From: Trissonchulus latispiculum
Taxonomy: Eukaryota > Nematoda > Enoplea > Enoplida > Ironidae
Assembly (NCBI GenBank): GCA_030248195.1
Contig: JASAND010010731.1
Location: 1-64,000 of the forward strand
DNA length: 64,000 nt
Direction of reading: 5' to 3'
Shown: positions 23,501 to 38,500 of the stretch, one piece after another
Layout of the letters: each line of letters opens with the position of its first letter
Numbering within the stretch: position 1 is the stretch's first letter
Program-made: the position numbers and the translations under genes
Notes under the pieces: model-generated
What the model saw: only the letters and a program-made list of their open reading frames with translations
The model's database searches: none
What the model was told of the DNA's origin: nothing

Positions 23501-26500
23501 TCATACGGATTTCAATTTCAACGTTGGTTTTATATTTTGGACGTATTTATTTAATAATGACTTGAGTTGGCTTTACGTTTTGTATACTTAGCTGGAAAAG
23601 TGTAGATTTAAGCTATAGTAACGGCTGAGCTTCTGCATTTCTATGTAGAGTGCACGAAATAGCAAATTTTAACGATTTTATTATTTTCAGCACATGTTAT
23701 TGTTTTGTTACGCAACGCTAAGATTATATAAATTTTGATGGTTTATTTCGTTTCCAGGACCTTCCAGGCAGAAAGAAAATTTCGAACAATATCTAAACTT
23801 CTCGTTTTATCTTTGAGATTGTAAAAATATCTAAAATAGTTTATTATGCCAGCATGTTTTCTTTATGAATGCGAGCTTACTTATACAGTTTAAAAAGTGA
23901 AATGTGGAATGCGGAATCGATAGGAGGTTCGTGTTAACCTGGACCGGTTCTATCTAATTTTGTCGTCCAAGATGTATTATAATTACTTTTCTTTCTGTAA
24001 TAGTGAAAATTTCTGGAGCTAAAATTTTTTGAACAAAATATGTTTCTGCTATGCTATTTCAGTTTTAGTTCTCTTTTTATTTTCTCACTTTTCTCAATTT
24101 TATCAGTTTTCTCAATTTTGCGGATTTGTTGGATTTTGCGGAAAAACCATTGCGGTAGAAACTAGGGATGCACTGGGCCTGGCCCCGGCCTCGGTGGTCA
24201 GGCCCCAGTCCTGACGGGCCAGAAGAATTTGGGAAATTTTGGCTATTTTTGCCAAAAATTTCGAAATTTCGAAAGTCAGAAAGAGGTCAAAGTGATTAAA
24301 AATCGTTTGTTTTCTCACCGGTTTGAATGAAAATAACAATAGTAACGTCTGTAACTAGGAATTATTGCAAAATTTGAATTTTTCTGGAAATTTTTTAAAA
24401 ATTTTAAACTTAGACCCCCGCAGTTTTCAGGTCCCGGCCCAGGTAGCGGCGGCCCGGTGCACATCTAGAAATTACTTACGCATAGTAGAAGAACACAGCT
24501 TCAATGTTGCTCTTGAACCGCCAGGCATTCCGTTACTTAAATCTGGACCATTTTATTTCTCAAAAAATTTTGGGGTTTTCGAACATTTTTCAGCACTTAA
24601 TTTTTGCAAATTCCAACATATCATAAAAATCAGAAAATTTTCTAACTTATCATAAAAGTCTGAAAATTTTCCAACATCATAAAAATCTAAAAAGTCCACC
24701 ACTGTCTAGTCCCATCTCCACTATATATATGCATGAAAGTTTACAGGCGGCAGTACAGATTTCAGCAGCCATTTTCAGATGTCAATGTAAAATGAAAAAT
24801 CACTCGGCTTCGTCCAGTCTATCCGATCAGATTAAATTTTTAAAGCAAAAAATATGAAATGCGATAGCGTAGTAGCAAGAAATAGCCTATAAAGTTTGTT
24901 ATTTTTGCCAGTTTTCATCGGGCAAATTCCTTTTTTTTCCTTTTTTTCTGTTTCAAAATTCCTTTTTTCTGAGGAAAGCCGCGCAACAGCCCTGCCCCCC
25001 CGGAAAAAACTTAAGTCCGAAATTTATTAATTAGTCTACGGAGAGGTGCGCTCCAAGCCTGGTGTTCATATTGGATTTATAGCATCACCCTAACGTGAAC
25101 ATATGACCGAAGCGAGGTTTTGCTGGTAGACCTCCTGTGGCGCCCTGGCCAGGGGTCACTAGTTAACGTGTAAAAGGGGGGTCTGGGCCTACGGAGTAGG
25201 CAGCCCTATACATAAGAGCTGCTGGGCTGAGGTTTCGTATTCGAATAGGAACCCTATATGGTGAATCTAAATGGCCCATTAGTTTTGCTCTAGCACCTAT
25301 CCGTTAGGCTGGGGGGCACCCTGATGGAGGTGGGCCCCTACCGTGTCGCAGGTCCAACTTTAACCTCTTCCATAGAAAGATCCGCTGCAGGTAGAGCTTT
25401 CATATGGGGAGTGTGGGGTGGGCTGCGGGAGCACTACCACCTGGGCTATAGTAGGTACCGGCCGGACCGATGTTGCGCCCTAGCCAGGGGTCCGGACCAT
25501 GGACCATGCCCAAAATGGTCAAAAATCGATTTTTCTATAAGTGGCCAAGTTTGGTATAAAATGAAAGCCCTTGGTGAGGCGAACATTTTTTGTCATTGGA
25601 GGACCCCTCCAAAGCTTCCCCAGCGGCCTGTGGAGCCCTGACCAGGGTCCGGACTGGTCAAAAATTGATTTTTTAAAAAATTTCCAACTTTGGTATCAAA
25701 TGAAAGCCCTTGGCGAGGCGAACATTTTTTCTCATTGGAGGACCCCTCCAAAGTGGTCCCAGCGGCCTGTGGCGTCCTGACTAGGGTCCGGACCGGTCCA
25801 AAATCGATTTTTTAAAAATTTCCAACTTTGGTATCAAATGAAAGCCCTTGGAGAGAAAGCCCTTGGAGGGAACATTTTTCTCATTTCTCATTCTATCGTT
25901 CTCCACGCGGCGCCGCTACCCCCCCCCCTTCCGCACATCATCAGCCATTCAGAAAATTGCGTTAAACACTCATTTGCGTTCTCAAATTCGCATATAAGAG
26001 CCTGCTATTTAAATCGATGTGTCCCCACGCGCGCCGCTGACCCCCCCCCCCCCAAATATCGGCAACCGATCAGAGAACTGCATTAAACACTCATTTGCGT
26101 TCACAAATTCGCATATAGGAGCCTGCTATTTAAATCTCTGTGTCCCCCGCTACCCCCCCCCCCCCTTCCGCACATCATCAGCCATTCAGAAAATTGCGTT
26201 AAACACTCATTTGCGTTCTCAAATTCGCATAATAAAGAGCCTGCTATTTAAATCTCTGTGTCCCCTTGCGGCGCCGCTACCCCCCCCCCTTCCACACAGC
26301 ATCAGCCATTCAGAAAATTGCGTTAAACACTCATTTGCGTTCTCAAATTCGCATATAAGAGCCTGCTATTTAAATCTCTGTGTCCCCACGCGCGCCGCTG
26401 CCCCCCCCCCCCAAATATCGGCAACCGATCGGAGAACTGCATTAAATACTCATTTGCGTTCACAAATTCGCATATAGGGTCCTGCTATTTAAATCTCTGT

Positions 26501-29500
26501 GTCCCCACGCGGCGCTGCTACCCCCCCCCCTTCCGCACATCATCAGCCATTCAGAAAATTGCGTTAAACACTCATTTGCGTTTTCAAATTAGCATATAAA
26601 AGAGCCTGCTATTTAAATCTCTGTGTCCCCACGCGCGCCGCTGCTCCCACCCCCCCCCCCCCAAGTATCGGCAACCGATCGGATAACTGCATTAAACACT
26701 CATTTGCGTTCACAAATTCGCATATAGAAGCCTGCTATTTAAATCTCTGTGTCCCCCGCTACCCCCCCCCCTTCCGCACATCATCAGCCATTCAGAAAAT
26801 TGCGTTAAACACTCATTTGCGTTCACAAATTCGCATATAGGGTCCTGCTATTTAAATCTCTGTGTCCCCACGCGGCGCTGCTACTGGCTTTCGAGACCGA
26901 GATTTTACCGAGACCGAGACCGAGAACGAGACCGAGACCAAGGTACCGAGACCGAGACCGAGACTGGCAATTCTTAGCTTAAAATTAGTTTCAACCATTT
27001 TTTGAGGCTTAGATCTAGTATTGGGGGCTTTAACAGATAAACATATGATTTCCGCACCTCGTTAGTTAATTTTCATTACATTGATTTAAAATCTTCGCCA
27101 AAATTAGATATTTTCAAAAAATTTCCGGTCTCGGTCCGATACCGAGACTTTTGGGTGAGCGAGACCGAGACCGAGACCGAGACTGGCTAAGTCTCGGCTT
27201 TTGGGCGAGACCGAGACCGGGACCTAGACCGAGACTCCCAACCCTGACAGGGGGGGGTTGGGGGCCCCCCCAGAAATCCGTTCCCCCCAGACTTGGGTCG
27301 CCCCCCCAGAATCGCCCCCCCCCAGGATTCGGGCCTTCCCTCCCCCCCAGACCCCCCTACCCTAAAGTGCCCGGAAAAATAGGGTTTTGAGGGCAAATTT
27401 TGAAAATTTTTTCCGGCTTCGCCGGATTTTTACCTATTTTTAAGCATTTTTTAGCTATTTTAAGCTTAAATTTAAGTTAAAAATAGTGAATATTTTAGCT
27501 CAGCAGCAAAAAATAGCTATTTTTAGACATTTTTCTAAAAATTTTTCTTCCCCCCCCAGAAATCCGAGCCCCCCCCCAGACTTCCACCCCCCCCCCAGAA
27601 ATTTTTGCCTAGGAAAAAGCCAGTGCTACCCCCCCTTCCGCACATCATCAGCCATTCAGAAAATTGCGTTAAACACTCATTTGCGTTTTCAAATTCGCAT
27701 TTAAAAGAGCCTAATATTTAAATCTCTGTGTCTCCACGCGCGCGCTGCCCCCCCAAATATCGGCAACCGATCAGAGAACTGCATCAAACACTCATTTGCG
27801 TTCATAAATTCGCATATAGGATCCTGCTATTTAAATCTCGGTGTCCCCACGTGGCGCCGCTACCCCCCCCCCCCTTCCGCACATCATCAGCCATTCAGAA
27901 AATTGCGTTAAACACTCATTTGCGTTTTCAAATTCGCATATAAAAGAGCCTAATATTTAAATCTATGTGTCTCCACGCGCGCCGCTGCCCCCCCCCCTGC
28001 CCCCTGAGAACTGAATTAAACACTTATTTGCGTTCACAAGTTCGCATATAATAGCCTGCTATTTAGGTTTCTTTGTCCCTACGCGGCGCCGCACCCCCCC
28101 CCCTCGGCACATCATCAGCCAGCCATTCAGGAAACTGCGCTAAACCCACGATTTTGCGGTCTCAAATTTGCATAAAAAGTGTTATTAAAACAGTCTGCTA
28201 TTTTGATTTCTATCCTTCCCCGCGCGGTGCCGCTACTCCCCCCGCACATCGTCAGCCATTCAGAAAATTGCGTTAAACACTCCCTTTTGTGGGCACAACT
28301 TTGCATAAAAGGTCCTAATAAAAGATTTTGGTTTTTATCCTAACCCCGACATTGCTACACACATCTTAACCGTGAAAATGCCGGTTGCTTATTAAAGTCG
28401 AAAAGTAATACGTATGTGATCTACAGCGGAAAAATACAAGAAACTAGTAACAAAAATGCGCTAACGGTCATTGCTAAAGGGCGGAATAGGGAAATGCTGC
28501 TAAAGCGGAAAAATGCCAATAGTTTCGTGCAGATTAATGTCTACTCAGCGCCTAAAATGATTGAAACCAGCTTTTTGGCGCGGAATAGGGAATCTAGCCA
28601 GCGCCTATAATGATTGAAACCAGCTTTTTGGTGCAGAATAGGGAATCTAGTCAGCGCCTAAAATGATTGAAACCAGCTCTTTGCTGCGGAATAGGAAATC
28701 TAGTCAGCGCCTAAAATGATTGAAACCAGCTCTTTGGTGCAGAATAGGGAATCTAGTCAGCGCCTAAAATGATTGAAACCAGCGTCTGGGGTAGAATAGG
28801 CGCCTCTCGCCATCCACCCTATTCGCGTGAACTCGAAGAATTATCGTAGAATGAACTTAGCAAGTAAGCACTTGACATTTGCGTGGATACCTGTGTCACA
28901 TAGGCTGTGTGTAAGTGTGCGTGTAAGTGCATCAGCAGTTCCTCGTGAAGTACGAAAAAACCAGTTTACTTTAGGTAGAGGGATGATGCGTACTCACAAA
29001 CAATGCCAGGTGTCGTACAATTATTTGCGTACAGCTGAATGTATGAACTCACGCATTATGCTAACCTTGGTTTGCACATGTTGCTCAGGAGGTAGAACAA
29101 AATTTATCATGGAACAATATTTATCGTGTTAAATATACTTACACGTTTATGTTTTGTATGTGCTATATACGCTATGGTGGTGGAGAATTTGAGTGGACTT
29201 GACGAAGCCAAATGCGTTTATGTACATGCAGTACGTAGACGTATTTTACTATAGGGGCGCGGTAACTAATTTTTTTTGATAGCGACGGTTTCATATTCAT
29301 TTCATTCAGTCACAGCGGAGGCCACGTTACATGACACCATCACAGTGTTCAGTCCAGCAGACAGCTCTTTGTGCGGAATTACTTTATCATTTCGACTCAC
29401 AAGTTATCTCATAAGCCTTCTCAAACCAATGTATTATACTTACGCCATTGCAATTGAGTACGTATCTGAGCACTTCACGCGAATAGGGTGGATGGCGAGA

Positions 29501-32500
29501 GGCGCCTATTCTACCCCAGACGCTGGTTTCAATCATTTTAGGCGCTGACTAGATTCCCTATTCTGCACCAAAGAGCTGGTTTCAATCATTTTAGGCGCTG
29601 ACTAGATTCCCTATTCCGCAGCAAAGAGCTGGTTTCAATCATTTTAGGCGCTGACTAGATTCCCTATTCTGCACCAAAAAGCTGGTTTCAATCATTTTAG
29701 GCGCTGGCTAGATTCCCTATTCCGCGCCAAAAAGTTGGTTTCAATCATTTTAGGCGCTGAGTAGACATTAATCTCAACGAAACTATTGGCATTTTTCCGC
29801 TTTAGCAGCATTTCCCTATTCTCCCCTTTAGCAATGACCGTTAGGGCATTTTTGTTACTAGTTGACACAGACGATTGAACGTGCTCCGAGGATGTGAGGG
29901 ACATTCAACCAGCTTCTTGTCACCTCCCGGGCACCCTCGAGCCACAATTATTGAAGATGATGTGTTCACCTCGTCAGACATCAGGCATAATTGCATCTAC
30001 CTTAGCAATTATAAATAAAGAAATCTGAGGCAAGCATAGCTTGAGGGCACTGACATTATAATATAGCCTAACCAGGCGATGCGAAAATCATGTAGCATCA
30101 GTGCCGCCTCGATCCGTCATTGAATGCGATCCTTCATGGATTGCAAACTGGGGAGCATGGGAAAAGGCACGGTTGCTGATGTCAGAGGTTTCACTTCTTA
30201 CCCAATTGGCCTGGCCTGTTTGAGGGAATCGGAAGATAATTAATCCTGATGGCAATAGGAAATTTCTGGGGAGGGGTGGTTTTAACTATGTGCCTTAAGC
30301 TTAGATTCTGAAAGTTGACGTTGCTTTTTGTGAAAACAATCGATAGTTTTTTGCATTTATTCAGTAGGATTTTTCTAACCAGTTATTCATTGGATATTGT
30401 AGATAATAATTCAGTGCTGGGTCCTGTAAACTGTTTGCGATGGTCTCCTTGTGGTACTGTGGTTGCAGTTTCCTGCTCTAATCGTGGTCTCTTTGTGTAC
30501 AGTGCTTTTGGATCTCTAATTTGGAATAACATGAGTGAACTCACAAGGTAAACTACCTTTTGCATGCGCCTGTTGTATCTAAATATTTTTATTTGAATCC
30601 TGTTATTGTTTTTTGAAAGCTTTGTTTGAAGCACAGTAACCAGTTCGCAATAGAAAAATACAATCTCCGATACGTTTTAGAGTAGCTGATTTTTACTCTA
30701 TCCATTGCAAAATGATTGAGAAAATTGAAATATAGAATAAGTTAAACTTAAACTAGAAATTTTGTCTAGTATTCAAAAATAAGCTTTCTATGTAAATACT
30801 TCATTACGCTTGCTTTTGGAAATTTCACTTTCAAGGCCTAGGCAACGATTTGTCTATTACATTGTTTCTTAGATTGGAACCAGATCTGAGACAGTTTTCC
30901 AATCTTGATTGGGGAATTGAGGGCTGTGATCTTTGGTTCAGTTGTAAATCCGGACTGCAATCTGTGATAGCATATCTTTCGTTTTACCGCTCAGCCTCCA
31001 CTGGAAATCCGTTCATGGTCAGTTCTGTTAGTTTTGCATTTCCTAGAAACTATTTCTAAAAAGATTAAAATAGTCGAATTAGGCGGATTAAAAATCGGCC
31101 GGATTAAAATGTTAACTCTCTTTAATGCAGCATTAAATGGGCTACAATGAACTCGCTAAATCCAACCATTTTTAATCCTCGGATTGTACTAGTTAATTTT
31201 AATCCGTTTAACCCGCCATTAAAGAAACAGCTATTAAGAAGTTTAATCCGCGTAGCTGCACGAGGTTTAAAAACTAGTTGAAAATGTAGAAGACGGATTA
31301 AACGGTTTAATCTTAATCTTTAAAGGAACAGCGATTAAGCAGGTCGGATTAAAATATAACTCGTTCAGTCTTTAATCCAAAGTGTGAATAAAGAGACAGG
31401 ATTAGATTAAAATTTTAATCCTAGGTGCCTTAAAGAAACAGGATTTAATTTAATCCGTTTAATTAGAGGTGCTGTTTCTTTAATAATGCATATTAATTTT
31501 AATCTAATCTAATCTAATCCGTTTAATCTTAAAAGAAATAGGGTCCTAGTATTCAAAAAATTGTGACCGTTTTTAATTGATTAATACTTTTCGTATTTTT
31601 GCATTTTTGTCTTGGATCGCCATTCTGTTTTCTAATTATATAGTTTTGATTGTCTTGCTCTCTTTCCAGACATCATGTAAGAGTGTAGTTCTGCTTGGTG
31701 ATGACAGAATTCTAGTCAGTCCTCCTACAGCTGAACATTCCCTTTCCGTTATTTCCAGTCACGCTCATTGGACTATTCTTCAGGTCAGATTTTGAACCTT
31801 TTCCTGAATCCTCTTACATTTGCAGAGCCTGTCTTTAAATTTTGCTCTCGTGTCATGATCGTTACAAACGAAGTGTATATAATTAACTTTGAAAACTGCT
31901 CTTTTCTAGGCATCTTACAAATCTAGCTAAACTTTCTAGCACTGTAGTACGACCTAAAAATGTGTGTACAAACTTTGATCGTTTATCGCAGATTTGCCAT
32001 TACCCAGCAAACATGGGCGCACCCAGGGGGGGGGTTTTGGGGGGTTCCGACCCCCCCTTTTTTGTCCGACCCCCCCGGAAATTTTTGGGGAGGAAGCAAA
32101 AATTGAGCTATTTTTAGTGCATAAAATTAAAAACTATGAAAATTTTTCGCGCCTGCGGCGCTTTTCTATCTCGATTTTTATTTATTTATATCGCGTGCGG
32201 CGCTTTTCTATCTCAGTTTTTAAAGTTTTTCACCCCTGCGGCGCTTTTCTATCTCGGTTTTTAGAATTTTTCTCGCCTGCGGCGCTTTTCTATCTCGATT
32301 TTTATTTATTTTTATCGCGTGCGGCGCTTTTCTATCTCGGTTTTTAAAGTTTTTCGCGCCTGCGGCGCTTTTCTATCTCGATTTTTATATTTTTTCGCGC
32401 CTGCGTCGCTTTTCTATCTCGATTTTTATATTTTTCTCGCCTGCGGCGCTTTTCTATCTCGATTTTTAAAATTTTTCTCCCCTGTGGCGCTTTTCTAACT

Positions 32501-35500
32501 GAATTTTCAAAAATTTTCGGGCCTGCGGCGCCTTTCTAACAGAATTTAAAAATTTTTCTCGCCTGCGGCGCTAATGTTTCATAACTTTTACAGCGTTTTG
32601 GCGCCTCCGGCGCTTTTTTACCTCTATTTTTCGCGCCTGCTTCGCTTTTCTATTTTTCTATTTCCATTTTACTGAACTTCCGCGCATACGGGACTATTCT
32701 ATCTCGATTTTAAATTAAAATTTTAACAATGCGCCTGGCACAGCTTTTTTTCAAATCTTCAAGCTTTCCAATACAAATTTTGCCATTATATATGTCACAG
32801 AATATCTCAACTTTTATTGAAATCTTATTAAAGATTTTCAGTACGGCTTTTTTCAAAATTTCAAAAATTTTCTCAACTTCTGGGGGGCGCAGACCCCCCG
32901 CGTCGACTGGCAACTAGTCCTAAATCTCGCCATTTGTGCTGCTCCCAAAATGAACTCTTTGTAGAAAACTTTGCCGCCGCCACCCCCCCCCTCCCACGCG
33001 TAAACGTGTCAGGCGGAAGCAAAAAAATTTTTCGGCTCGACCCCCCCCCCTTTTCAAAATCCTGGGTGCGCCCCTGCCAGCAAACCCCAACAGTGTATAT
33101 GTTTTTGGAATCGGCAAGAATTCGAGGTTCGAAAATCCGGAAAAATTCGGAATCCGGTTTTCATTTACGGAAAATCTAAAATTTTTAGTTTTTCGCCGAA
33201 TTTCTATCACTATCAAAATTTTGTTTCCACGATCGAATAGAGCTAGTCCAACTGCATAGTTTTGCTCTTACAAGCTTTTCACAAAACTACTCCCAATTTC
33301 CGGAATTCCGCAGTTTCAAAATTCTCGAATTTTAATTTTTTTTTCAATAACGACAAGATGATTATCATTCGGAAGGAGCTAGAACAACTTTTATAGTACG
33401 AACTCATTAAAAATGCACTCAAATTCCCGAAATTAAAAACAGGAATTTCCGAGGGGTTTTAAAAAATTTTCCCAAAAAGCCAAGAGGAGGGTAAAGAAGG
33501 GGGACGGGGAGACAGGGCAAATTCACCGAATTCACGAAAACCGGATTTAACACTAGCTAGCACGTTTTTCCTGACTTGAATTCCGGGAATGAGTATGGTG
33601 CATTTTCAGATGTGTTCTGTTATAAAAGTTATTCAGCTCATCAAGAGCTTTCAAAATGTTATTGTTGGGTTTTGGACAATATTTTAAAATACAAAAATAC
33701 CGGGAATTGTACATTTTTATGAGTTCGTTCTTTTGCAAAAGTTGTTCAGCTCGTTAAGAGCTTTGGAACGATACCCATCTTGTCGGTATTGGATTATTTT
33801 TTAAAATCCAGGAATTTCGAAAACACGGAATTCCGGAATTTGATTGGGTGGTGAGAATGTAGGAGAAAAAATACGCAGGGAGGTTGACTGTACCATTCTA
33901 TCATGCAAACAAAATATTGATAGCGATAGGAATTCGGCGAAAAACTAAAAATTTTGGATTTTCCGTAAATGAATCCCGGAATTCCGGATTTTCGAAATCT
34001 CGAGATCCTGATGATTCTAAAAATACTTGGGGGCATTGTTGGGGTTTACTCCATAGGCTTTATCTGCTGTAAACGGTAATGTTGTACACACATTTTTCTG
34101 TCGGACTATAGTTTATCATTTTATTTACTTTCCATTCCATTCATGCTGGATTTTGTTGAATATTTTTGGTACTAGGAATCGCATTCCGTTTTCTCGACAG
34201 CAAATATTGTAATAGTTGAGTGGAAGTTGCTTCTTTTCACTGAAATGATTGTGGTCTAGATTTATGTAAGAAAGATTTTTTGATAACTTTTTAGGTTCCT
34301 TCTCACTACATTGGTAATGGCTGGCCAATCAGGGTATTTAACTTATGTCATACATTTTGGTGTAATTTTATTTGGTTTAACTTCTAGATTTCATTACGAT
34401 GATAAAGGTATTTTTTCTTATATATAATATAAATAAGGTTTTAAAGGAATAATTTCATGTTTCTGCTTTTACTTTAGTATTGTGCTTTGGACGAGGCGAG
34501 AGGTTATCTGTGCGTGGCAGGCGGTCGTGGCGTCGCCTGGTGCAGTCTGCGAAACAAAACGTGGCACCTGTTCAGAAATGAAACACAGGTTGAACGACTA
34601 TTCTTTAATTCATATTTTGGCAAAAATTATAATTCGAGTTTTGAATTAAGATCAGTAATAATGTATGCATCTGTTTTCGTTAACGTTCAGGCATCCAGTT
34701 TTGCATTAAAGCTGTATTTAAGCGTTCCACGAATTGATGTGATTGACAACGACGAATCCAGCTTGATTGACAGGAGTCCTTCTTCTTTAGCGGTCGGAGG
34801 CGTGTATTCATACGAGGAGCCTCCACCTCTACGTCGAGCACGTCTAAGCAGGACGGACCACAAAGGGAAGCCCAGAATAGGGCAGTAGAAGAGGTTCACC
34901 CTCTCGGCAGCACAATTCAAGGACTGGATATATCCGACATATACGTATATGTTCCGACATGACTGGAAGATTAAAACAGAAAGGGAAAGGATCAGCCATA
35001 CCCCGAAAATTTGGAAACCATTTAATGCGTTGACCAGAAGGATGCCAGGGAACACGTGTTGGAGGATCTTTGCCTAATGGAGTCCATGTCCATCGGATTC
35101 CCCAAAGGAGGTGGTTCTATTGGCGCATTGATAGCAGTTCTTGTTTTGTGCCTACTTCCCCAAAGCTGGTAATTACGACGACTTTATTATTGAAAATAAA
35201 ATACTATGCATGCTAACGTCGTAAAATTATTTTACTGTTTAGGAAAAGGACATGATTGTTTGCGGCGGTTTAGCTTGGTGGTCAGACTATCTGGTTGTTC
35301 CTTGCTTCAATTTCGTGAAGAAAACTGATGAGGTAAGTTGTGCGTTAGTTGACTATTTCAGAAAGTGTTCGGTTATACAGTGCATTCGAAGTGCCTTCTG
35401 TCTAGTGGCTTCACTGAAGCTTTCTGGTGTTAATTTTACTGGGGTCTCAATCGGCGGTCCCCCGTTACTCAAGAATTTGTCCGAATATATAACTTTTATC

Positions 35501-38500
35501 CTGAATTTTCGGACATTTATCTGACTTCTCTAAACTGTTTCGAGAAAATTTTGTTATTTTATATACTTTTAGACCTAAAATTTGTCATTTCTGATGATTT
35601 TTGAGAGTTTTGAAGTCATAATTAAACGTTTGAAATTCGCAAACGTTTTGGGTGATCTCCCTCCCCAACGGATGAGGATATCTCTCATCGAGGGGTCCTC
35701 CACGAAGGTCCCTACCATTTAAATTGCCTAAAAACAAACCAAGCGTTTGTAAACTAGTAAGTGCTTGTGTGGCTGAATCATTTGGTTGGTTTCAACTAGA
35801 GATGCACCGGGGCCGCCACTACCGGGGCCGGGGCCGGGAGCTCATCGTGGCCGGGGCCGGGGCCTAGAAATTGGGGGTCCAAATCGAAAATTTTCACAAA
35901 TTTTCTTGAAAATTTAAATTTCGCAATAATTTTTGATATACAAACGTTACTATCGTTGTTTTCATTCATATCAGCGGGAAAACAAACGATTTGTAACACT
36001 TTTTGACTTTCGAAAATTCAAAATTTTGCTCAAAAATTTACAAAATTCTGCTATTTTTTGGTTCCGGTCGGTACCGGGGCCTGACCACCGAGGCCGGGGC
36101 CGGGGCCATTCCCCGGTGCATCCCTAGTTTCAACTATTCGGATTGTTTTAGCATCCAGTGATATTTTGCTAATTTATTATTATGTGCTATTAGAATTTGA
36201 TTCTTATCATAAGGGTTATGCGAATTCGTTGTCAGCTATTTGCTTTATTCCTTTTTAGATTCGGTGGTATCCCCGTGACAGTGGTTTAGACAACGCCTTT
36301 GCTACCATATTGTGCATTGAGACACAGATTGTTATGATGAACTTGTTTGGTGATGTTCTTATTACTTTGGACATCAGTGGCAAAGTTATTCTATATCGTC
36401 AGTGCTTGGAAACTGGAAAAGGTACTTAGCCCTCTCCATAAGGGTCGTTTAGTTGAATTTAAGATTGTCATGTAAAGACTCTTCTCTTTAACTATAATAC
36501 TTAAATTATTCGCGCCGGCTAAAGAAACGGAATTTGGACGAGAAATGGGTAGGACTAATTGCAGATTCGTTGAAGATTATAATCTGATTTTCGATTGGGA
36601 AAGCAGCACTTATTGCTCAGCTAAACCATAGTAGTTATCTTGATCTGATTTGGTGCAAGTCATGTTTAGTCTCCATTCTGGGCCTGAGTGAAATCCAAAA
36701 CTTGCCGGATCGGGATTGTTTTCCACGGGGTTTTCCGCAGCCTATCTTTCTCTACCCCTCTCCCACCACTAAACTTCTCATCCCAGCGATTTTGGGCATG
36801 TATCCAAGAGCCCGCCAGAAAATATTCAGATTTCAACAATTTTCGTTTTAACTAGAATCCAACCGTTTTGAGAGACTTACACTTGGTTTTCAAAAGTTCC
36901 TCCACACAATCTAAAGAAATATCTTTTCAATTTAAACTATTAGTCTCCGTTTTTATTACAGTATTAAAAACGGGTTAAGCAGAGAAAAATTGGAAAAATT
37001 AGTTTTTATTGCAGATCCTGTTCCTAAGCCGGTTGTGCATTCAGAAATTTTCATCTCTGAACTGATTCCGCATCCAGCTTGCATTCTCTCCATTCAATTG
37101 GCCTCACTCACTCCTGACTCAGGTATTCTTTTCTCTTTTTACCTGATGGTAAGAGGTAAGAAACAGTTGGTTTGTGAATAGGGATGACTTTTGGTTCAGA
37201 TGGTATCGAGTGTATTGTAATATTTTCTAATGTATGCATATTTTTTAGATTTGTTGGAATTTTTCAAAGGTGCGGATACATTGCTCATCAATAGCGCTGG
37301 TCGCTTGTTGATGATTCACCCTCGACCCTCCTCCAGTTCTCCTACTTTTCAGCATAATCAGGTCGGTTTTATGCTGAAGAATTTATAATTTAAAAACTTT
37401 GAAAGTTAACAGTCTGCGTTAGGAGAAATAAAAATGTACCTGTTCTGCGAATATCTCGTCTTGCATTCGACTTCGCTTCCGCAGAATGCATTTTCTGTAC
37501 AGTTTTAGTGGCACCTGTCACGACTGTATTCTAACTTTTCCTTCCTTGATAATCTGAGTCATTTTCCATTAAATATTTTCTAAACTTTAGTTGCGTCAAC
37601 CTGTGCTGGTCGCATCCTGCGTTGAAGAAGTGTGGTGCTGTTCTGAGCCCCAGTCTGCTAGACCCCATCTCAGTCAAGCCCTCTGGCTATGGTGTGGTTG
37701 TAGAGGTCTAAAGGTACGTACTTATGTCTATTGTATGCACGTTTTTTGCGTAAAATACTGCGTCTATACGCAGTCGAGCTTAAAGTACTCTTAAGTTCTT
37801 TTAAACAAAAATATTTTTAAAAAAAATCAAAAATACGCAAAATCTGGTCCGGTTTTCTAAGAAACCTGATTGTCTGTAGTTATGAAGAAGTTGTAAATTT
37901 TATACCTGTAAAGTGAACAATTAATTGCTGTTCTGATCTGAGGGCTTTCAATTTTCAATACTGGATCCCAAAAATAATAATATTGAATACCTGATCGTGT
38001 ACTATGTCTGTACCATGTACTGCACCATGTACTGCACCATGTCTTACACTCGTCGAACAACTTAAATTTATAGGTATGGATGCCGTTATTTCCTAAAGAT
38101 TCTCCCAAGAGTATCAATTTCATATCAAAACGAATCATGCTGCCTGTTGAGCTATCTGTTAGGCCTTTGTGTAAGTTAAACCTAAAATATATCATAAATG
38201 AACTGACATTTTTTGTAGACAGAAGTATTTAGGCTTGCAGAACTTGCTTCTCTTAATGTGTTTTTATCATGGGGGTGCTCGGAGAGCCCCCCATAATATG
38301 AGCTATAAAGGCACTTTGCGGATTTTGAAAAGTGCTAATTAGGCATAACTAATTAACGGGAAGGAACTAAGAGCTAATATTTACATTTTTGAAATCTCCA
38401 GGCCGAGAGCTTTCGAATGATACCAAACTTGCCCGGAAAAAAATGAACTTTGAAAAAATCTACTTTCTCTTACGGGTTTGAAAGTGGGGGTTTTTTCCTC

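Noticed and set aside
27151..27396. Arg/Asp-repeat and Pro-rich ORFs
   Set aside because: Products of the GAGACC array and C runs in the insertion at 26884.
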